64,000 nucleotides of DNA. Origin: an uncultured Methanoregula sp. (GTDB lineage: Archaea > Halobacteriota > Methanomicrobia > Methanomicrobiales > Methanospirillaceae). The stretch's first letter is position 1; each line of letters opens with the position of its first letter. Positions 8,580-17,332 of this stretch are shown piece by piece. A model generated the notes under the pieces. The model saw nothing but the letters and a program-made list of their open reading frames with translations, was not told where the DNA came from and made no database searches. The stretch covers positions 930,001-994,000 of the forward strand of contig NZ_OY787452.1 of the NCBI RefSeq assembly GCF_963678795.1, given 5' to 3'. The position numbers were made by a program, and so were the translations under genes.

Positions 8580-9815
8580 TCACCACGTGGCCCGCGAGAA
8601 TTCCGCCTCGCGCCCGAGCACCATGGTTGCATCGACCCCGACTTTGACGTTCGTGCCGTCCTCGAGCTGGCACGGGTCGAGCGAAGACCCGCGGACGCCG
8701 GTAATGACCAGGATGTCCCGGTCACCGGTCACCCGGGTCGCGATCGCGTACTCTACCTCGTGGGGATTGCATGGATCGATATCCTCGTCCACCACGACAA
8801 CGTGCTTGAGCGAGGTGTGGGCTGCAAAGGCTGCCATGATCGCATTCTTTCCATCACCCTGCGTGCTCTTCTTGATCTGGATGACCGCGTGGAGGTAGCC
8901 GCAGCCGCCTTTTGTCAGGATTACGTTTTTCACTACCGTGACACCGGCCACCGCCTTGTAGATCTTCGGCTCATAGGGGCAGCCCATCAGCACCTTGTGC
9001 TCATCGCCGCCGGGCAGGATCCCGTGATATATGAAGTCCGGTTTTGTGTACATGCCGGTAAACTCGATGACATGCTGCATGCGGACCGGGTCATAGGTCC
9101 CGGTGATGTCGACAAACGGCCCTTCCTCGGTGAGTTCGGCCGTGATGAACCCTTCGAGCACGATCTCCGCATCGGGAACGAGCACCCCGTTGCTGCACCG
9201 TTTTACCTTCAGCTCCCCGCCCATCAGTTCAGCAGCGAACGCGAGCTCCATTCCCGTCGGGACCCGCGTGCAGCTCGCAAAAGTAACCGCCGGGTGGGTT
9301 CCGATCGTCACCGCGATGGGCAGCTTCTCGCCCTTTGCAATGGCATTCCTGAGCATCACGTGGGTGTGACGACCCTCAACCAGCCGGGCTGCCACACGGT
9401 GGTCGTCAAGCACCTGCATCCGGTGGATCGAGGCGTTCTCCACGCCGTCCCAGCGGGAGAAGACGATCCCGGAGGTGAGGTACTTCCCGGCATCTTTCGG
9501 GAAGTGGTGCATGATCGGGATCTTCGAGAGATCGGGTTTCTTCATCGGGAGGATCCCGTCTTCGGTTACGGTGCCATCGAACTTTGCATCCGCGAGCGTC
9601 TTTACGATCTTCGCCTCGTCAATCCCGAGCGCAAGGGAAAGCGAGGTCCGGTTCGCCGTGAGGTTCATAACGGCACGGTGACCGCCGATGTTGTGGAAGA
9701 AGAGGAGTTTGTCTGTTCCGGCCGCCATCTTCGCAGCCTGCATATCCGCCGATACCGGCTCTTTGATATCGATAACAAGACCGGCCTTTCGCATTGTTTC
9801 AATGAATTTACGCAT
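8580..9815 (-). CDS. UbiD-family decarboxylase: anhydromevalonate phosphate decarboxylase
   Basis: 411 aa from the ATG at 9815 (MRKFIETMRKAGLVIDI) with a GGAGTGG ribosome site; a start at 9845 is less likely. UbiD-fold features: 'SGIVFSRWDGVENASIHRMQVLDDHRVAARL' for prenylated-FMN binding and the acidic C-terminal 'VVDEDIDPCNPHEVEYAIATR' region. Placed between UbiX and AcnX, it most likely decarboxylates trans-anhydromevalonate 5-phosphate to isopentenyl phosphate. It overlaps UbiX by 8 nt and precedes AcnX by 5 nt, so the three are one translationally coupled unit supplying lipid isoprenoids. Confidence 0.9.
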   Translation of the reverse strand: MRKFIETMRKAGLVIDIKEPVSADMQAAKMAAGTDKLLFFHNIGGHRAVMNLTANRTSLSLALGIDEAKIVKTLADAKFDGTVTEDGILPMKKPDLSKIPIMHHFPKDAGKYLTSGIVFSRWDGVENASIHRMQVLDDHRVAARLVEGRHTHVMLRNAIAKGEKLPIAVTIGTHPAVTFASCTRVPTGMELAFAAELMGGELKVKRCSNGVLVPDAEIVLEGFITAELTEEGPFVDITGTYDPVRMQHVIEFTGMYTKPDFIYHGILPGGDEHKVLMGCPYEPKIYKAVAGVTVVKNVILTKGGCGYLHAVIQIKKSTQGDGKNAIMAAFAAHTSLKHVVVVDEDIDPCNPHEVEYAIATRVTGDRDILVITGVRGSSLDPCQLEDGTNVKVGVDATMVLGREAEFSRATW

Positions 9816-10362
9816 CGTAACCACTCCAGCGCTGTATGAGATCATGTTCCACGTCGAGATGATCCAGGACGCGGGCTACCACCATGTCCACGAGATCATC
9901 GATGGTCTTTGGCTTATGGTAAAAGCCGGGACTCGCCGGCATGATAGTTGCACCGGCTTCTTCGGCGGCAAGCATGTTTTTGAGATGGATTTTCGAGAGC
10001 GGCATCTCCCGGGTGACGAGAATGCATTTCCGGTTTTCCTTGAGACAGACATCCGCGGTCCGGGTTATCAGGTTGTCCGCATAGCCGGTGGCAATCGCCG
10101 CCAGCGTCTTGGCACTGCAGGGGATTACCACCATGCCGTCATACCGGTGGGATCCGCTCGCGATGGACGCGAAAAGCTTGTCGTTGTGGTGATACGTTGC
10201 ATTGAAGCCTTCCAGCGATACATCCTCGTGGGTTGCGATCTTCGCTGCAACATCCGAGATGATGACATGGACGTCTGCATCCCTGCACAGCACCTCCAGC
10301 AGGCGGCGGGCATAGCATGCCCCGCTTGCCCCCGTCACCCCGACAACATATTCCTTTTTCAT
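9808..10362 (-). CDS. ubiX: UbiX flavin prenyltransferase
   Basis: 184 aa, the standard family length. It opens MKKEYVVGVTGASGACYARRLLE (FMN-binding GxTGASG loop) and has 'VIPCSAKTLAAIATGYADNLITRTADVCLKE', the conserved SxxT/S and R-x-x-D-V-x-L-K/E block. UbiX attaches a dimethylallyl group to FMN to make the prenyl-FMN cofactor needed by UbiD enzymes, and here the UbiD partner is the next gene with an 8-nt overlap. First gene of the mevalonate cluster; its promoter should lie in the 82 nt between 10363 and 10444. Confidence 0.95.
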   Translation of the reverse strand: MKKEYVVGVTGASGACYARRLLEVLCRDADVHVIISDVAAKIATHEDVSLEGFNATYHHNDKLFASIASGSHRYDGMVVIPCSAKTLAAIATGYADNLITRTADVCLKENRKCILVTREMPLSKIHLKNMLAAEEAGATIMPASPGFYHKPKTIDDLVDMVVARVLDHLDVEHDLIQRWSGYDA

Positions 10363-10444
10363 GGTTTGCTCGCGCTCTCCTGTGATACCAATGTCGGAGC
10401 GGGGGCAAAAAGAGTTTGTGCCGGGCTCTCCGGCAAACGGGGGA

Positions 10445-10891
10445 TTACTTGTTTTTCATCGGGGCAAAAAAACGGTACCTGACCTGCGCGTCCTCGACTT
10501 TCTTTGCATGCGTTGGGTTGAGATCGCGGCGCGCTTCAATCACGAGGGTATTGAGGATATTGTGGAGCCGGAGGGTGTCGTAATCCTTGTCCTTGTGTTC
10601 ATTTAAGAAGTCCAGGAGATCGTTGGTGCTCTTGAGGACACCTGTGCTTCCTACGAGATTGAGGCGGTTGAGCGTGAGCGCCAGATTCTTCTTGGCGATG
10701 TCCATCTTGTACGGGTCTCCGCCGGCAAGGTTGAGCTCGGTGATCGCATTCAGCAGGTCGGTGTAGACCTTGAGCTTGTGGGTATTCTCATGCATCCTCC
10801 GCTCTGCACCCCGAAGGTTCAGGAGTGTGACTGCAACAATGAGAATCACCACTACTACACCGCAGGTCACTACAATCCAGTCTTCCGTCAT
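10445..10891 (-). CDS. Uncharacterised protein with one N-terminal membrane helix
   Basis: 148 aa. Residues ~6-26 (VVTCGVVVVILIVAVTLL) form a membrane anchor, followed by a charged helical domain (~30-130) rich in leucine heptads ('LLNAITELNL...LALTLNRLNLVG...LLDFLNEHKD'), probably a cytoplasmic coiled-coil bundle. The C terminus is basic (RYRFFAPMKNK). No family recognised. It sits 18 nt after a lipoprotein gene on the same strand and upstream of ubiX by 82 nt, so it may be co-transcribed with the lipoprotein. Function unknown. Confidence 0.75.
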   Translation of the reverse strand: MTEDWIVVTCGVVVVILIVAVTLLNLRGAERRMHENTHKLKVYTDLLNAITELNLAGGDPYKMDIAKKNLALTLNRLNLVGSTGVLKSTNDLLDFLNEHKDKDYDTLRLHNILNTLVIEARRDLNPTHAKKVEDAQVRYRFFAPMKNK

Positions 10892-10909
10892 ATCATTTCA
10901 CCTCAGTCA

Positions 10910-11392
10910 TTACGGGTTCCGCTTTGCCACGGTAAACCATACTTTTACTTCATTTCCTTTCATAGTAATCTTATAGGGTCCCTGGTTATACATCGGGATC
11001 ATCTGTTTCTGGGTAAAAGAGAAATTTCTTCCATACCCAAAAGAATCTGTCTTTTTTGTGTTTGTGTTGGTCACATCCATCGTGAACCAGGAGTTGTTTA
11101 CGCTCTCGTTGTTCAGGGACAGCACTTTCAGATCGATTCCCCAGGCAGGGTTGTCCACAATGAAGGATCGTTCTATACTTGCTGTCTGGTTGCTGAAGAT
11201 ATACCCATAAGGCTCATTGAAATAAACATCCCCCAGCGTGAAGGAGGGTTGTTGAGAGACCGTGGTTGTAGTCACCGGCGTTGTTACCTGAGTTGCGGGC
11301 GGGGTAACAAGGGGTATCGGGCTTTGTGTACAGCCGGAAATGAGAACCCCCGCAAGAACCAGCATGACGATGACAAGTCCACAACTCTTCAT
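10910..11392 (-). CDS. Predicted lipoprotein, uncharacterised
   Basis: 160 aa from the ATG at 11392 (MKSCGLVIVMLVLAGVLISG-C). The signal peptide ends in a lipobox ISG-C (Cys21). A Thr/Pro-rich linker (TQVTTPVTTTTVSQQ) leads to a beta-rich extracellular domain with aromatic and Asn residues (VYFNEPYGYIFSNQT, NNSWFTMDVTNTNT) and a final 'KITMKGNEVKVWFTVAK' strand. Several N-x-S/T sites suggest glycosylation. Earlier in-frame codons lack a signal peptide and are rejected. The domain resembles small beta-sandwich lipoproteins of methanogens; role unknown. Confidence 0.8.
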   Translation of the reverse strand: MKSCGLVIVMLVLAGVLISGCTQSPIPLVTPPATQVTTPVTTTTVSQQPSFTLGDVYFNEPYGYIFSNQTASIERSFIVDNPAWGIDLKVLSLNNESVNNSWFTMDVTNTNTKKTDSFGYGRNFSFTQKQMIPMYNQGPYKITMKGNEVKVWFTVAKRNP

Positions 11393-11517
11393 GTGAGAGT
11401 GTTTGGGCGCAGGATTATATTTTTTTATGGTATTTATCGTGCCGTAAGCAGGTTCCGGTACCGAAGGGGAACAGGGCCCTGTTTCTGAATCCGGAGATCC
11501 TGCATAAATGCACCGTC

Positions 11518-12723
11518 TTAAAAAAGGGTGTCCTGCCGGGTTGGCTTTTTGAGGTGGAGAACCTCGATCCCTGCCTCGGATACCTTCTCCCGGTGCCGGG
11601 GAAGGGTATAGACCCCGAGGCGCCACTGTTCCCTCCGTGTTTCATTCAGGATCCGGGCCCGGGGAGAGATCTCTTCGAGACTGACCACCGCGTGCTGGTT
11701 CTGCACCCGGACCCCAAGCGAAATCTCCCGGGGAATGGTGGGGATGTCAACCAGAACTTCCTGGGGCAGGACCCCGGCATAATCAGCAATCTCGGCTGCC
11801 AGCTCCCGGCTCTTCTCTATTGGGATCCCGGCATGAAATACAGAGGTATTCACCTGGTCGCTTCCCGCATAGATGGCCCGTTTATACAACCGGCGTCCGT
11901 ACAGGCTGCCTGCAAGTTCCCGTGCAACCGGTTCTTTTGATGTCATGAGAGTATGCAGGCAGGAGGCATCATCCATCTGCAGGAGAACGCTCACGGTATC
12001 TTTCAGATTCTCTTTCGCATGCGCGAGTACGGCAAGCTGGAACATGCTCTCCCCGATCCGGCTCACATGGTGGAAATACACCGAAGGGCGCATGAGGGTC
12101 CGGGCAATCAGGAGCGATTCGGCTGCATTGATGCCGTTCTCATCGAGGACCGTGCCTTCCGGGGTCCGGACAAGATGCCGGATCAGCCGCTGGGCATCCA
12201 CCGTTCCGTAAGGGGCGCCGGTATAATAGGCATCCCGGAGGAGGTAATCCATCCGGTCCACATCGAGATCGCCGTGGATGATTCCCGAGAGCGGATGCTT
12301 TCCTTTAACCACATCGCAGAGCTCCCCGGGATCAATACCTGAAGACCTGAGCTGCACCCCTACCCGGTCTTCCACGATCCCATCGATATCGTCATGCGTG
12401 CGGTTAAGGAACTCTTCCATGAGGGGCTCGCTCGCATGGGAGAATGGGCCGTGACCGATATCATGAAGGAGCGCGGAGGCGAGGATGAGCCGGCGCTCGT
12501 CCTCATCGAGACCGAAACGGCGGCTTGCCAGATCAGCGAGAAACATGGTGCCCAGCGAGTGCTCGAACCGGGTATGGTTCGCGCCCGGGTAAACGAGATA
12601 CGAGAAGCCCAGCTGCTTGACGTAGCGAAGGCGCTGGAGAGCCGGGGAATCGAGGAGGGAGAGCGCAAAATCCTCGAGTTCAACATATCCGTGGACCGGG
12701 TCCTTGATGATCTTCTGGTTCAC
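11518..12723 (-). CDS. HD-domain phosphohydrolase (dNTPase/SAMHD1-like)
   Basis: 401 aa if translation starts at the GTG at 12723 (VNQKIIKDPVHGYVEL). A longer frame would overlap the divergent cofD gene and adds non-homologous sequence. The start 'IKDPVHGYVEL', 'LQRLRYVKQLGFSYLVYPGANHTRFEHSLG', the HD pair in 'ALLHDIGHGPFSHASE' and 'DLDVDRMDYLLRDAYYTG' are diagnostic of archaeal/bacterial YGxxD-type HD hydrolases related to dGTPase and SAMHD1, which cleave dNTPs or related nucleotides using a bound metal. The substrate is not evident. It diverges from cofD across only 39 nt. Confidence 0.88.
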   Translation of the reverse strand: MNQKIIKDPVHGYVELEDFALSLLDSPALQRLRYVKQLGFSYLVYPGANHTRFEHSLGTMFLADLASRRFGLDEDERRLILASALLHDIGHGPFSHASEPLMEEFLNRTHDDIDGIVEDRVGVQLRSSGIDPGELCDVVKGKHPLSGIIHGDLDVDRMDYLLRDAYYTGAPYGTVDAQRLIRHLVRTPEGTVLDENGINAAESLLIARTLMRPSVYFHHVSRIGESMFQLAVLAHAKENLKDTVSVLLQMDDASCLHTLMTSKEPVARELAGSLYGRRLYKRAIYAGSDQVNTSVFHAGIPIEKSRELAAEIADYAGVLPQEVLVDIPTIPREISLGVRVQNQHAVVSLEEISPRARILNETRREQWRLGVYTLPRHREKVSEAGIEVLHLKKPTRQDTLF

Positions 12724-12762
12724 TAAAGAATCTTCATATACATCGCATAAAAGTATTGAGTA

Positions 12763-13665
12763 ATGATCACCTTTCTTTCGGGCGGGACCGGAACCCCGAA
12801 ACTCCTGCGGGGCATGCAGAAAGTCATGGATCGGCACGAAATCTCGGTTGTAGTCAACACCGCCGAGGATATCTGGATCTCGGGCAACCACATCTCACCG
12901 GATGTCGACACCGTAATGTACCTGTTTGCCGGTGTGCTCAACACGGATACCTGGTGGGGGATCCGGAGCGATACGTTCATAGCTCATGAGGAACTGATGC
13001 GCCTTGGCATTGACGAGTTCATCGCGATAGGCGACAAGGACCGGGCCGTTCAGATTGCGCGGGGCGAGATGCTCAGAAACGGCATGCGCCTCACGAATGT
13101 CACGAGAACCCTCTGCGATCGTTTCGGGGTCCGGGAGAACGTGCTGCCCATGACCGACACCGAAGTCACAACCCAGGTCAGGACCGAGCTTGGCCTGATC
13201 CACTTCCAGGAATACTGGGTGAGGGCAAAAGGCAGGATTGCGATCCAGGAAGTCCTGAGGAGTTATCGCGAGCCTCCCGTTGCAACGGAGGAGGTACTCG
13301 CAGCGATCGAGGCCAGCGATGCCGTTGTGATAGGCCCTTCAAACCCGATCACCAGTATCCTGCCTATTCTCTCCTGCGAAGGGATCAGGCCGGCACTCAG
13401 GGGAAAGTTTGTGCTCGCGGTCAGCCCGTTCATAGGAAACGCACCGGTAAGCGGTCCCGCCGGGGCACTCATGACCGCGGCGGGTTTTGAGCCGAGTTCG
13501 ATAGGAACCTTCAACTGCTACGACGGGATTACTGATGTGTTCGTCCAGGATGTCCGCGATCCGGCAGAGGTCCCCCGTTCGGTCAGGTTCGACACGCTGA
13601 TGGTCGATGAAGACAAGAGCGTGGAACTGGCAAAGGAAGTCCTGCGGCTAATCAAAAACCCCTGA
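12763..13665 (+). CDS. cofD: 2-phospho-L-lactate transferase (F420 biosynthesis)
   Basis: 300 aa. N-terminal nucleotide-binding loop [18 protein letters not shown], then '[29 protein letters not shown]', 'AIGDKDRA' and '[16 protein letters not shown]' are the conserved CofD blocks. The enzyme joins the 2-phospholactyl unit to the deazaflavin Fo to give F420-0, the precursor of the hydride carrier of methanogenesis. The ATG at 12763 is ~25 nt from an upstream ATATA element, so the transcript may be leaderless. No other cof genes are adjacent. Confidence 0.96.
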   Translation: MITFLSGGTGTPKLLRGMQKVMDRHEISVVVNTAEDIWISGNHISPDVDTVMYLFAGVLNTDTWWGIRSDTFIAHEELMRLGIDEFIAIGDKDRAVQIARGEMLRNGMRLTNVTRTLCDRFGVRENVLPMTDTEVTTQVRTELGLIHFQEYWVRAKGRIAIQEVLRSYREPPVATEEVLAAIEASDAVVIGPSNPITSILPILSCEGIRPALRGKFVLAVSPFIGNAPVSGPAGALMTAAGFEPSSIGTFNCYDGITDVFVQDVRDPAEVPRSVRFDTLMVDEDKSVELAKEVLRLIKNP

Positions 13666-13734
13666 TCCCCTTTTCAGGAACAGACCATAAATCCGCAGGG
13701 AGAATACCTTTGCTACGGCAATGGTTTTGCAAAT

Positions 13735-13743
13735 CTATATATT
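13735..13743 (+). promoter_or_regulatory. TATA box for the PEGA lipoprotein gene at 13784
   Basis: CTATATATT preceded by a purine-rich GCAAAT BRE-like element. Predicted start of transcription is near 13768, leaving a short leader with a GAGAGGAAG ribosome site before the ATG. Confidence 0.5.
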
Positions 13744-13783
13744 GCCACGCAATAACGGTTATCGTGAGAGGAAGAGCCAGACA

Positions 13784-14704
13784 ATGATCCGGAAAACTAT
13801 CTTAATACTGGTAATTTTTTTTGTTTTATTATCGGGTTGTATTGTAGAGAAATCTCCTGAGAAGGGAACCCTCCAGTTCACCTCATCGCCATCCGGTGCA
13901 CAGGTTTACCTCGACGACCAGTTCCGGGGAAGCGCTCCCTGTACCGTGACCGGTATCGAACCCGGTAACCATACCCTTGAATTCCGGTACCCCGGTTACG
14001 AGAGCTGGTCGACTGTCATGGCGGTTTCATCGGGTTCAAACAATGTATTTGCGGCACTGCAGCCCACACCCGCAAGCACCACCCCGATTCCGGTTATCCT
14101 GGTAACCACTTCGCCGACGGGCGGAGCCCAGCCATTCGTGACGATTAAGGCAAGCAGGGACAGCATAGTCACCGGCGACTCTGTCATGTTTTCCGGCACC
14201 GCCATAGGGTGTAACCAGGTACAGCTGACAATGTCCGGGCCGGGTGCCTATGTAAAAGGTGTGCCTTTCGCATCCGTCCCGAACGTCAATTCCGCAGGGG
14301 AATGGAGTTATTACTGGAACCCGGGATCGGGACTCATGCCGGGAACCTATACCATGACGGTGAGTGATCCGTATAAGACGACATCCGACAGCGCGTCAGT
14401 GAAGGTTACCGGCAACGGGCAGCTTTCCATCACCGCGAACAACTTTGCTGCCGTCCAGGGAAACACGGTCTGGTTCTCCGGCTTATGCACAACAGGATCC
14501 CAGAATGTCCAGCTGGTTTTGTATGGGCCCGGACAGTATACAGGAGGGGTAGCGTTGGGAACGGTCTCTGTCCTTGCCGACAAGAACTGGAATTTCCCAT
14601 TCACCATCGATTTAAGCACGCCTACCGGGTATTATACGATGTACGTGTATGATGTTCCCAAGACTGCCACAAGTTCAGTCCAGTTTTCCGTAGGTTATGC
14701 GTGA
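13784..14704 (+). CDS. Lipoprotein with one PEGA domain and two tandem beta domains
   Basis: 306 aa from the ATG at 13784 (MIRKTILILVIFFVLLSG-C), preceded by a GAGAGGAAG ribosome site. Lipobox LLSG-C at Cys19. One PEGA repeat follows (residues ~26-90: LQFTSSPSGAQVYLDDQFRG). After a Pro/Thr linker come two similar ~80-residue beta domains (VTIKASRDSIVTGDSVMFSG... and LSITANNFAAVQGNTVWFSG...), both ending in a 'GTYTM/GYYTMYVYD' strand, so they are an internal duplication. It is probably displayed on the outer cell surface. A hairpin overlapping the stop may end the transcript. Confidence 0.85.
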   Translation: MIRKTILILVIFFVLLSGCIVEKSPEKGTLQFTSSPSGAQVYLDDQFRGSAPCTVTGIEPGNHTLEFRYPGYESWSTVMAVSSGSNNVFAALQPTPASTTPIPVILVTTSPTGGAQPFVTIKASRDSIVTGDSVMFSGTAIGCNQVQLTMSGPGAYVKGVPFASVPNVNSAGEWSYYWNPGSGLMPGTYTMTVSDPYKTTSDSASVKVTGNGQLSITANNFAAVQGNTVWFSGLCTTGSQNVQLVLYGPGQYTGGVALGTVSVLADKNWNFPFTIDLSTPTGYYTMYVYDVPKTATSSVQFSVGYA

Positions 14705-14717
14705 GGTTTTTTTCACG
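14700..14717 (+). terminator. Hairpin overlapping the stop codon of the 13784 gene
   Basis: CGTGA (14700-14704) pairs with TCACG (14713-14717) around a T-rich loop. It is weak (5 bp), and the following AT-rich sequence could aid release. Confidence 0.3.
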
Positions 14718-14840
14718 TTTAATCTCCCGGTTCTTCTTTATTTTTCCCTGATTGGGGATGCAGCGACCTGTAATCCCGTTAAAATGCTTATACGATACCT
14801 ATTTGAATGATTTATACAAATACTCGTCCAGAGAATTACC

Positions 14841-16025
14841 ATGAGTATCATCAAGAAATTCCTCAACATGTTCAAATCGGGGAGTGGGGAGGAGGAGGAG
14901 GCACGTCTCCGTGCACAGAAGGAGCGGTACGAGAACTTCCTTCGGGCTCTCACCGAAGGGGATCTCGATGCCCGGTGGGCGGCAGTCAGATCTGTGGGGG
15001 ATCTTGGCGAGCCGTTTATCGAACCGCTGATCCAGGGACTGAAGGATGAATACTGGATCATCCGGCGCGGATCTGCCGACACCCTGGGCAAGATCGGGGC
15101 GCCGGCCGTTGCACCGCTCATCAATGCCCTGGACAATCCTGGTGAGGATGTCCAGCAGGAGACCATCCGGGCTCTCCAGCTCATTGGCGAACCATCGGTT
15201 GCCCCGCTGGTCCATGCAACGAAGAACAGCCACCCGGTCATACGCAGGGGAGCCGTACAGGCACTGGGAATCATGGGTGAAGAGCGGGCCGTCGCGACCA
15301 TCATCGAAGCCCTCAAAGATGCCGATGCAGGTGTCCGGCACGAAAGTGCGGTGGCATTAGGGCGGATCGGGGACCCCAAGGCAGTAGCCCCCCTGATCGA
15401 ATGTCTCAATGATCCAAAAGAGCAGGTCCGGCTGTCCGCGATGGCGACACTCTGCACCCTGGGAGAACCCGCCATTGAGCCGCTGATCCGTGCACTGGTT
15501 GACACAAACGAGGATGTCTGCCGCAGGGCAGGACTCTCTATTGTCACAATAGGAGAGGCCTCCGTTGAACCCCTTATCCGGGCTCTTGGCGACCAGAACC
15601 CCGGTATCCGCAGGGGTGCTGTTGACGTGCTCGGCCAGATCGGAAATACCCGGGCCATCACACCGATCATCGATACGCTTGACGACCCGGAACGACTGGT
15701 CCGGATCGAGGCGATAAAAGCCCTCGCGGCACTGGGTGTCCCGGCAATAGCCCCGCTCATGCAGGTATTCCGGGAAGGGGATACCCGGATGCGGACGGGT
15801 GCAATGGAGGCACTCTGGATGCTTGGGCAGCCTGCGACAACTCCGCTCATCATGGTCCTCAAGGATGATCAGAGCGATGTGCGTAAACGTGCTGCACTCC
15901 TGCTGGGCGAGATCGGCGATCAGAAGGCTGTCGATCATTTGACCGGCCTCCTCTCGGATGATAATGTCGCAGTCCGGCGCGAGGCATTCGAAGCGCTCGA
16001 GATGATCAAGAAGAGATCCTCATAA
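14841..16025 (+). CDS. HEAT-repeat (PBS-lyase type) protein
   Basis: 394 aa. After a charged N-terminal helix (MSIIKKFLNMFKSGSGEEEE) the protein is a regular array of about eleven ~31-residue HEAT repeats with the 'A-(V/A)-x-x-L-(G/I)-x-(I/L)-G-(E/D)-x-x-(A/V)-(V/I)-x-P-L-I-x-A-L-x-D' consensus, alternating 'RRGAVDVLGQIG' and 'RLSAMATLCTLG'. Such solenoids are scaffolds for protein contacts; PBS-lyase HEAT proteins of methanogens have no assigned substrate. No signal peptide, so cytoplasmic. The array makes a long spurious open frame on the opposite strand. The gene stands alone. Confidence 0.9.
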   Translation: MSIIKKFLNMFKSGSGEEEEARLRAQKERYENFLRALTEGDLDARWAAVRSVGDLGEPFIEPLIQGLKDEYWIIRRGSADTLGKIGAPAVAPLINALDNPGEDVQQETIRALQLIGEPSVAPLVHATKNSHPVIRRGAVQALGIMGEERAVATIIEALKDADAGVRHESAVALGRIGDPKAVAPLIECLNDPKEQVRLSAMATLCTLGEPAIEPLIRALVDTNEDVCRRAGLSIVTIGEASVEPLIRALGDQNPGIRRGAVDVLGQIGNTRAITPIIDTLDDPERLVRIEAIKALAALGVPAIAPLMQVFREGDTRMRTGAMEALWMLGQPATTPLIMVLKDDQSDVRKRAALLLGEIGDQKAVDHLTGLLSDDNVAVRREAFEALEMIKKRSS

Positions 16026-16127
16026 TATTCTCCATCAACACTTTTTTCCCCGTTATCCGGTTCCCTGATTTTACAGCCTGCAACAACCTATATACTGCCC
16101 GAAGAAACAGGGACAGTGTGGTGATCC

Positions 16128-16565
16128 ATGCGTCTGGTGGTTACAAAACGGAATTATGAGACAGTACTTGCCCGCTCTGCCAGAAACACGGCTGAACCGG
16201 TTTCCTGTGATACGTACCGCGAACGGCTGATCAAATATGCACCGGTAGAGATTATCGCCTTATACGTATGTGTGTACGGAATTGGCTATGCAGTCATGGG
16301 TACAACACCTTATTTTTCCTTTGTGGGCCGCTGGATACTCATGGCGGGCATAGCCGGTACCCTGCTGTACCTCTGGAAAGCCGAGGGGGTTTCTGACGCA
16401 GTTCAGCTGTTAGTCTCTGCGATCGGGTTTGTTGCATGGGTGTTTGCCCTCGGGGTGATCCCGGTATCGGAACTCCCATGGTACAACCAGATCGCAGCTT
16501 CTATCGTACTGCCAATCTATATCTTCGGCACACCGCTGATTGACGGGATGCCCGATCGATTCTGA
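16128..16565 (+). CDS. Uncharacterised small membrane protein
   Basis: 145 aa, with a GGTGATCC ribosome site before the ATG. A ~35-residue polar N-terminal segment precedes four predicted membrane helices (IIALYVCVYGIGYAVM; WILMAGIAGTLLYLW; AVQLLVSAIGFVAWVFALGVI; IAASIVLPIYIFG). No family is recognised. It ends 52 nt before the likely start of the cytosine deaminase gene and may share its transcript. Function unknown. Confidence 0.75.
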   Translation: MRLVVTKRNYETVLARSARNTAEPVSCDTYRERLIKYAPVEIIALYVCVYGIGYAVMGTTPYFSFVGRWILMAGIAGTLLYLWKAEGVSDAVQLLVSAIGFVAWVFALGVIPVSELPWYNQIAASIVLPIYIFGTPLIDGMPDRF

Positions 16566-16617
16566 AAAACCGCTTCCTGCGGGTGCAGTCATTCCGGTGA
16601 AACCTTCAAATGCAATG

Positions 16618-17070
16618 ATGGCAGAACCCTCAGCCATGGACCCGTATATGCAGGAGGCAATCGCAGAGGCAAAGAAAGGGCTTTCTGAGGGAGGTATTCC
16701 CATTGGTTCGGTGCTGGTCCGGGGAAAAACTATCCTCGGGAGAGGCCATAACCGCCGCGTTCAGGAGGAAGACCCGGTCATCCACGCAGAGATCGACTGT
16801 CTCCGTTCCGCCGGGCGGATCGGGACCTATCGCGACTGCGTTCTCTATTCCACTCTCATGCCCTGCTATCTCTGTGCCGGCGCTGCCGTCCAGTTCGGGA
16901 TCAGGAAAGTAGTTGCCGGCGAATCGAAAACCTTTGCCGGTGCCCGGGCGTTCATGGAGGAGCATAGTATTGAGGTAATCGATCTTGAACTTCCTGAGTG
17001 CACTGCGATGATGCAGGAGTTCATACGGAAGAATCCCCGGCTCTGGAACGAGGACATCGGGGAGCTCTGA
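16618..17070 (+). CDS. Cytosine/nucleoside deaminase, yeast Fcy1-like
   Basis: About 150 aa. Zinc-binding motifs: H-A-E in DPVIHAEIDCL (His ligand plus catalytic Glu) and PCYLC (two Cys ligands). The arrangement 'EGGIPIGSVLV...GRGHNRRVQ...HAE...' and the ending 'FIRKNPRLWNEDIGEL' closely resemble yeast cytosine deaminase, whose end (as recalled) is FIDERPQDWFEDIGE. It should hydrolyse cytosine or a related base to uracil and ammonia for pyrimidine salvage. ATGs at 16615, 16618 and 16636 are all possible; a GGTGAA element favours 16615/16618. Confidence 0.88.
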   Translation: MAEPSAMDPYMQEAIAEAKKGLSEGGIPIGSVLVRGKTILGRGHNRRVQEEDPVIHAEIDCLRSAGRIGTYRDCVLYSTLMPCYLCAGAAVQFGIRKVVAGESKTFAGARAFMEEHSIEVIDLELPECTAMMQEFIRKNPRLWNEDIGEL

Positions 17071-17332
17071 ATGGAGCGCGGAACACTCATATCCACTGAT
17101 ACACTCTTTCCCGCCGTCAACAGCGTTCTGTCTTCGGGTAACAACCACCCGGTTCTCCAGAGAGACCAAATTGGCGACTGGATCTCCGGGCAGACCGGTC
17201 ATTGGCTGCCCACCTGTTTCCATCCCGCAGTATCCGGGACATCCAGCGATTATAAAAAGAGATACACTATTATGGAAACGATTTTATTCATCATAGTAGA
17301 GAGGGGATTAACCGGAATTCAATCGATGCACC

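Noticed and set aside
8373..9839. Long open frame of 488 codons on the plus strand
   Set aside because: It is antisense to the UbiD and AcnX genes, has no recognisable domain and reflects the codon bias of the real minus-strand genes.
14738..15862. 374-codon open frame on the minus strand, Ser/Arg rich
   Set aside because: Mirror of the HEAT-repeat gene; the periodic pattern is that of the repeats read backwards.
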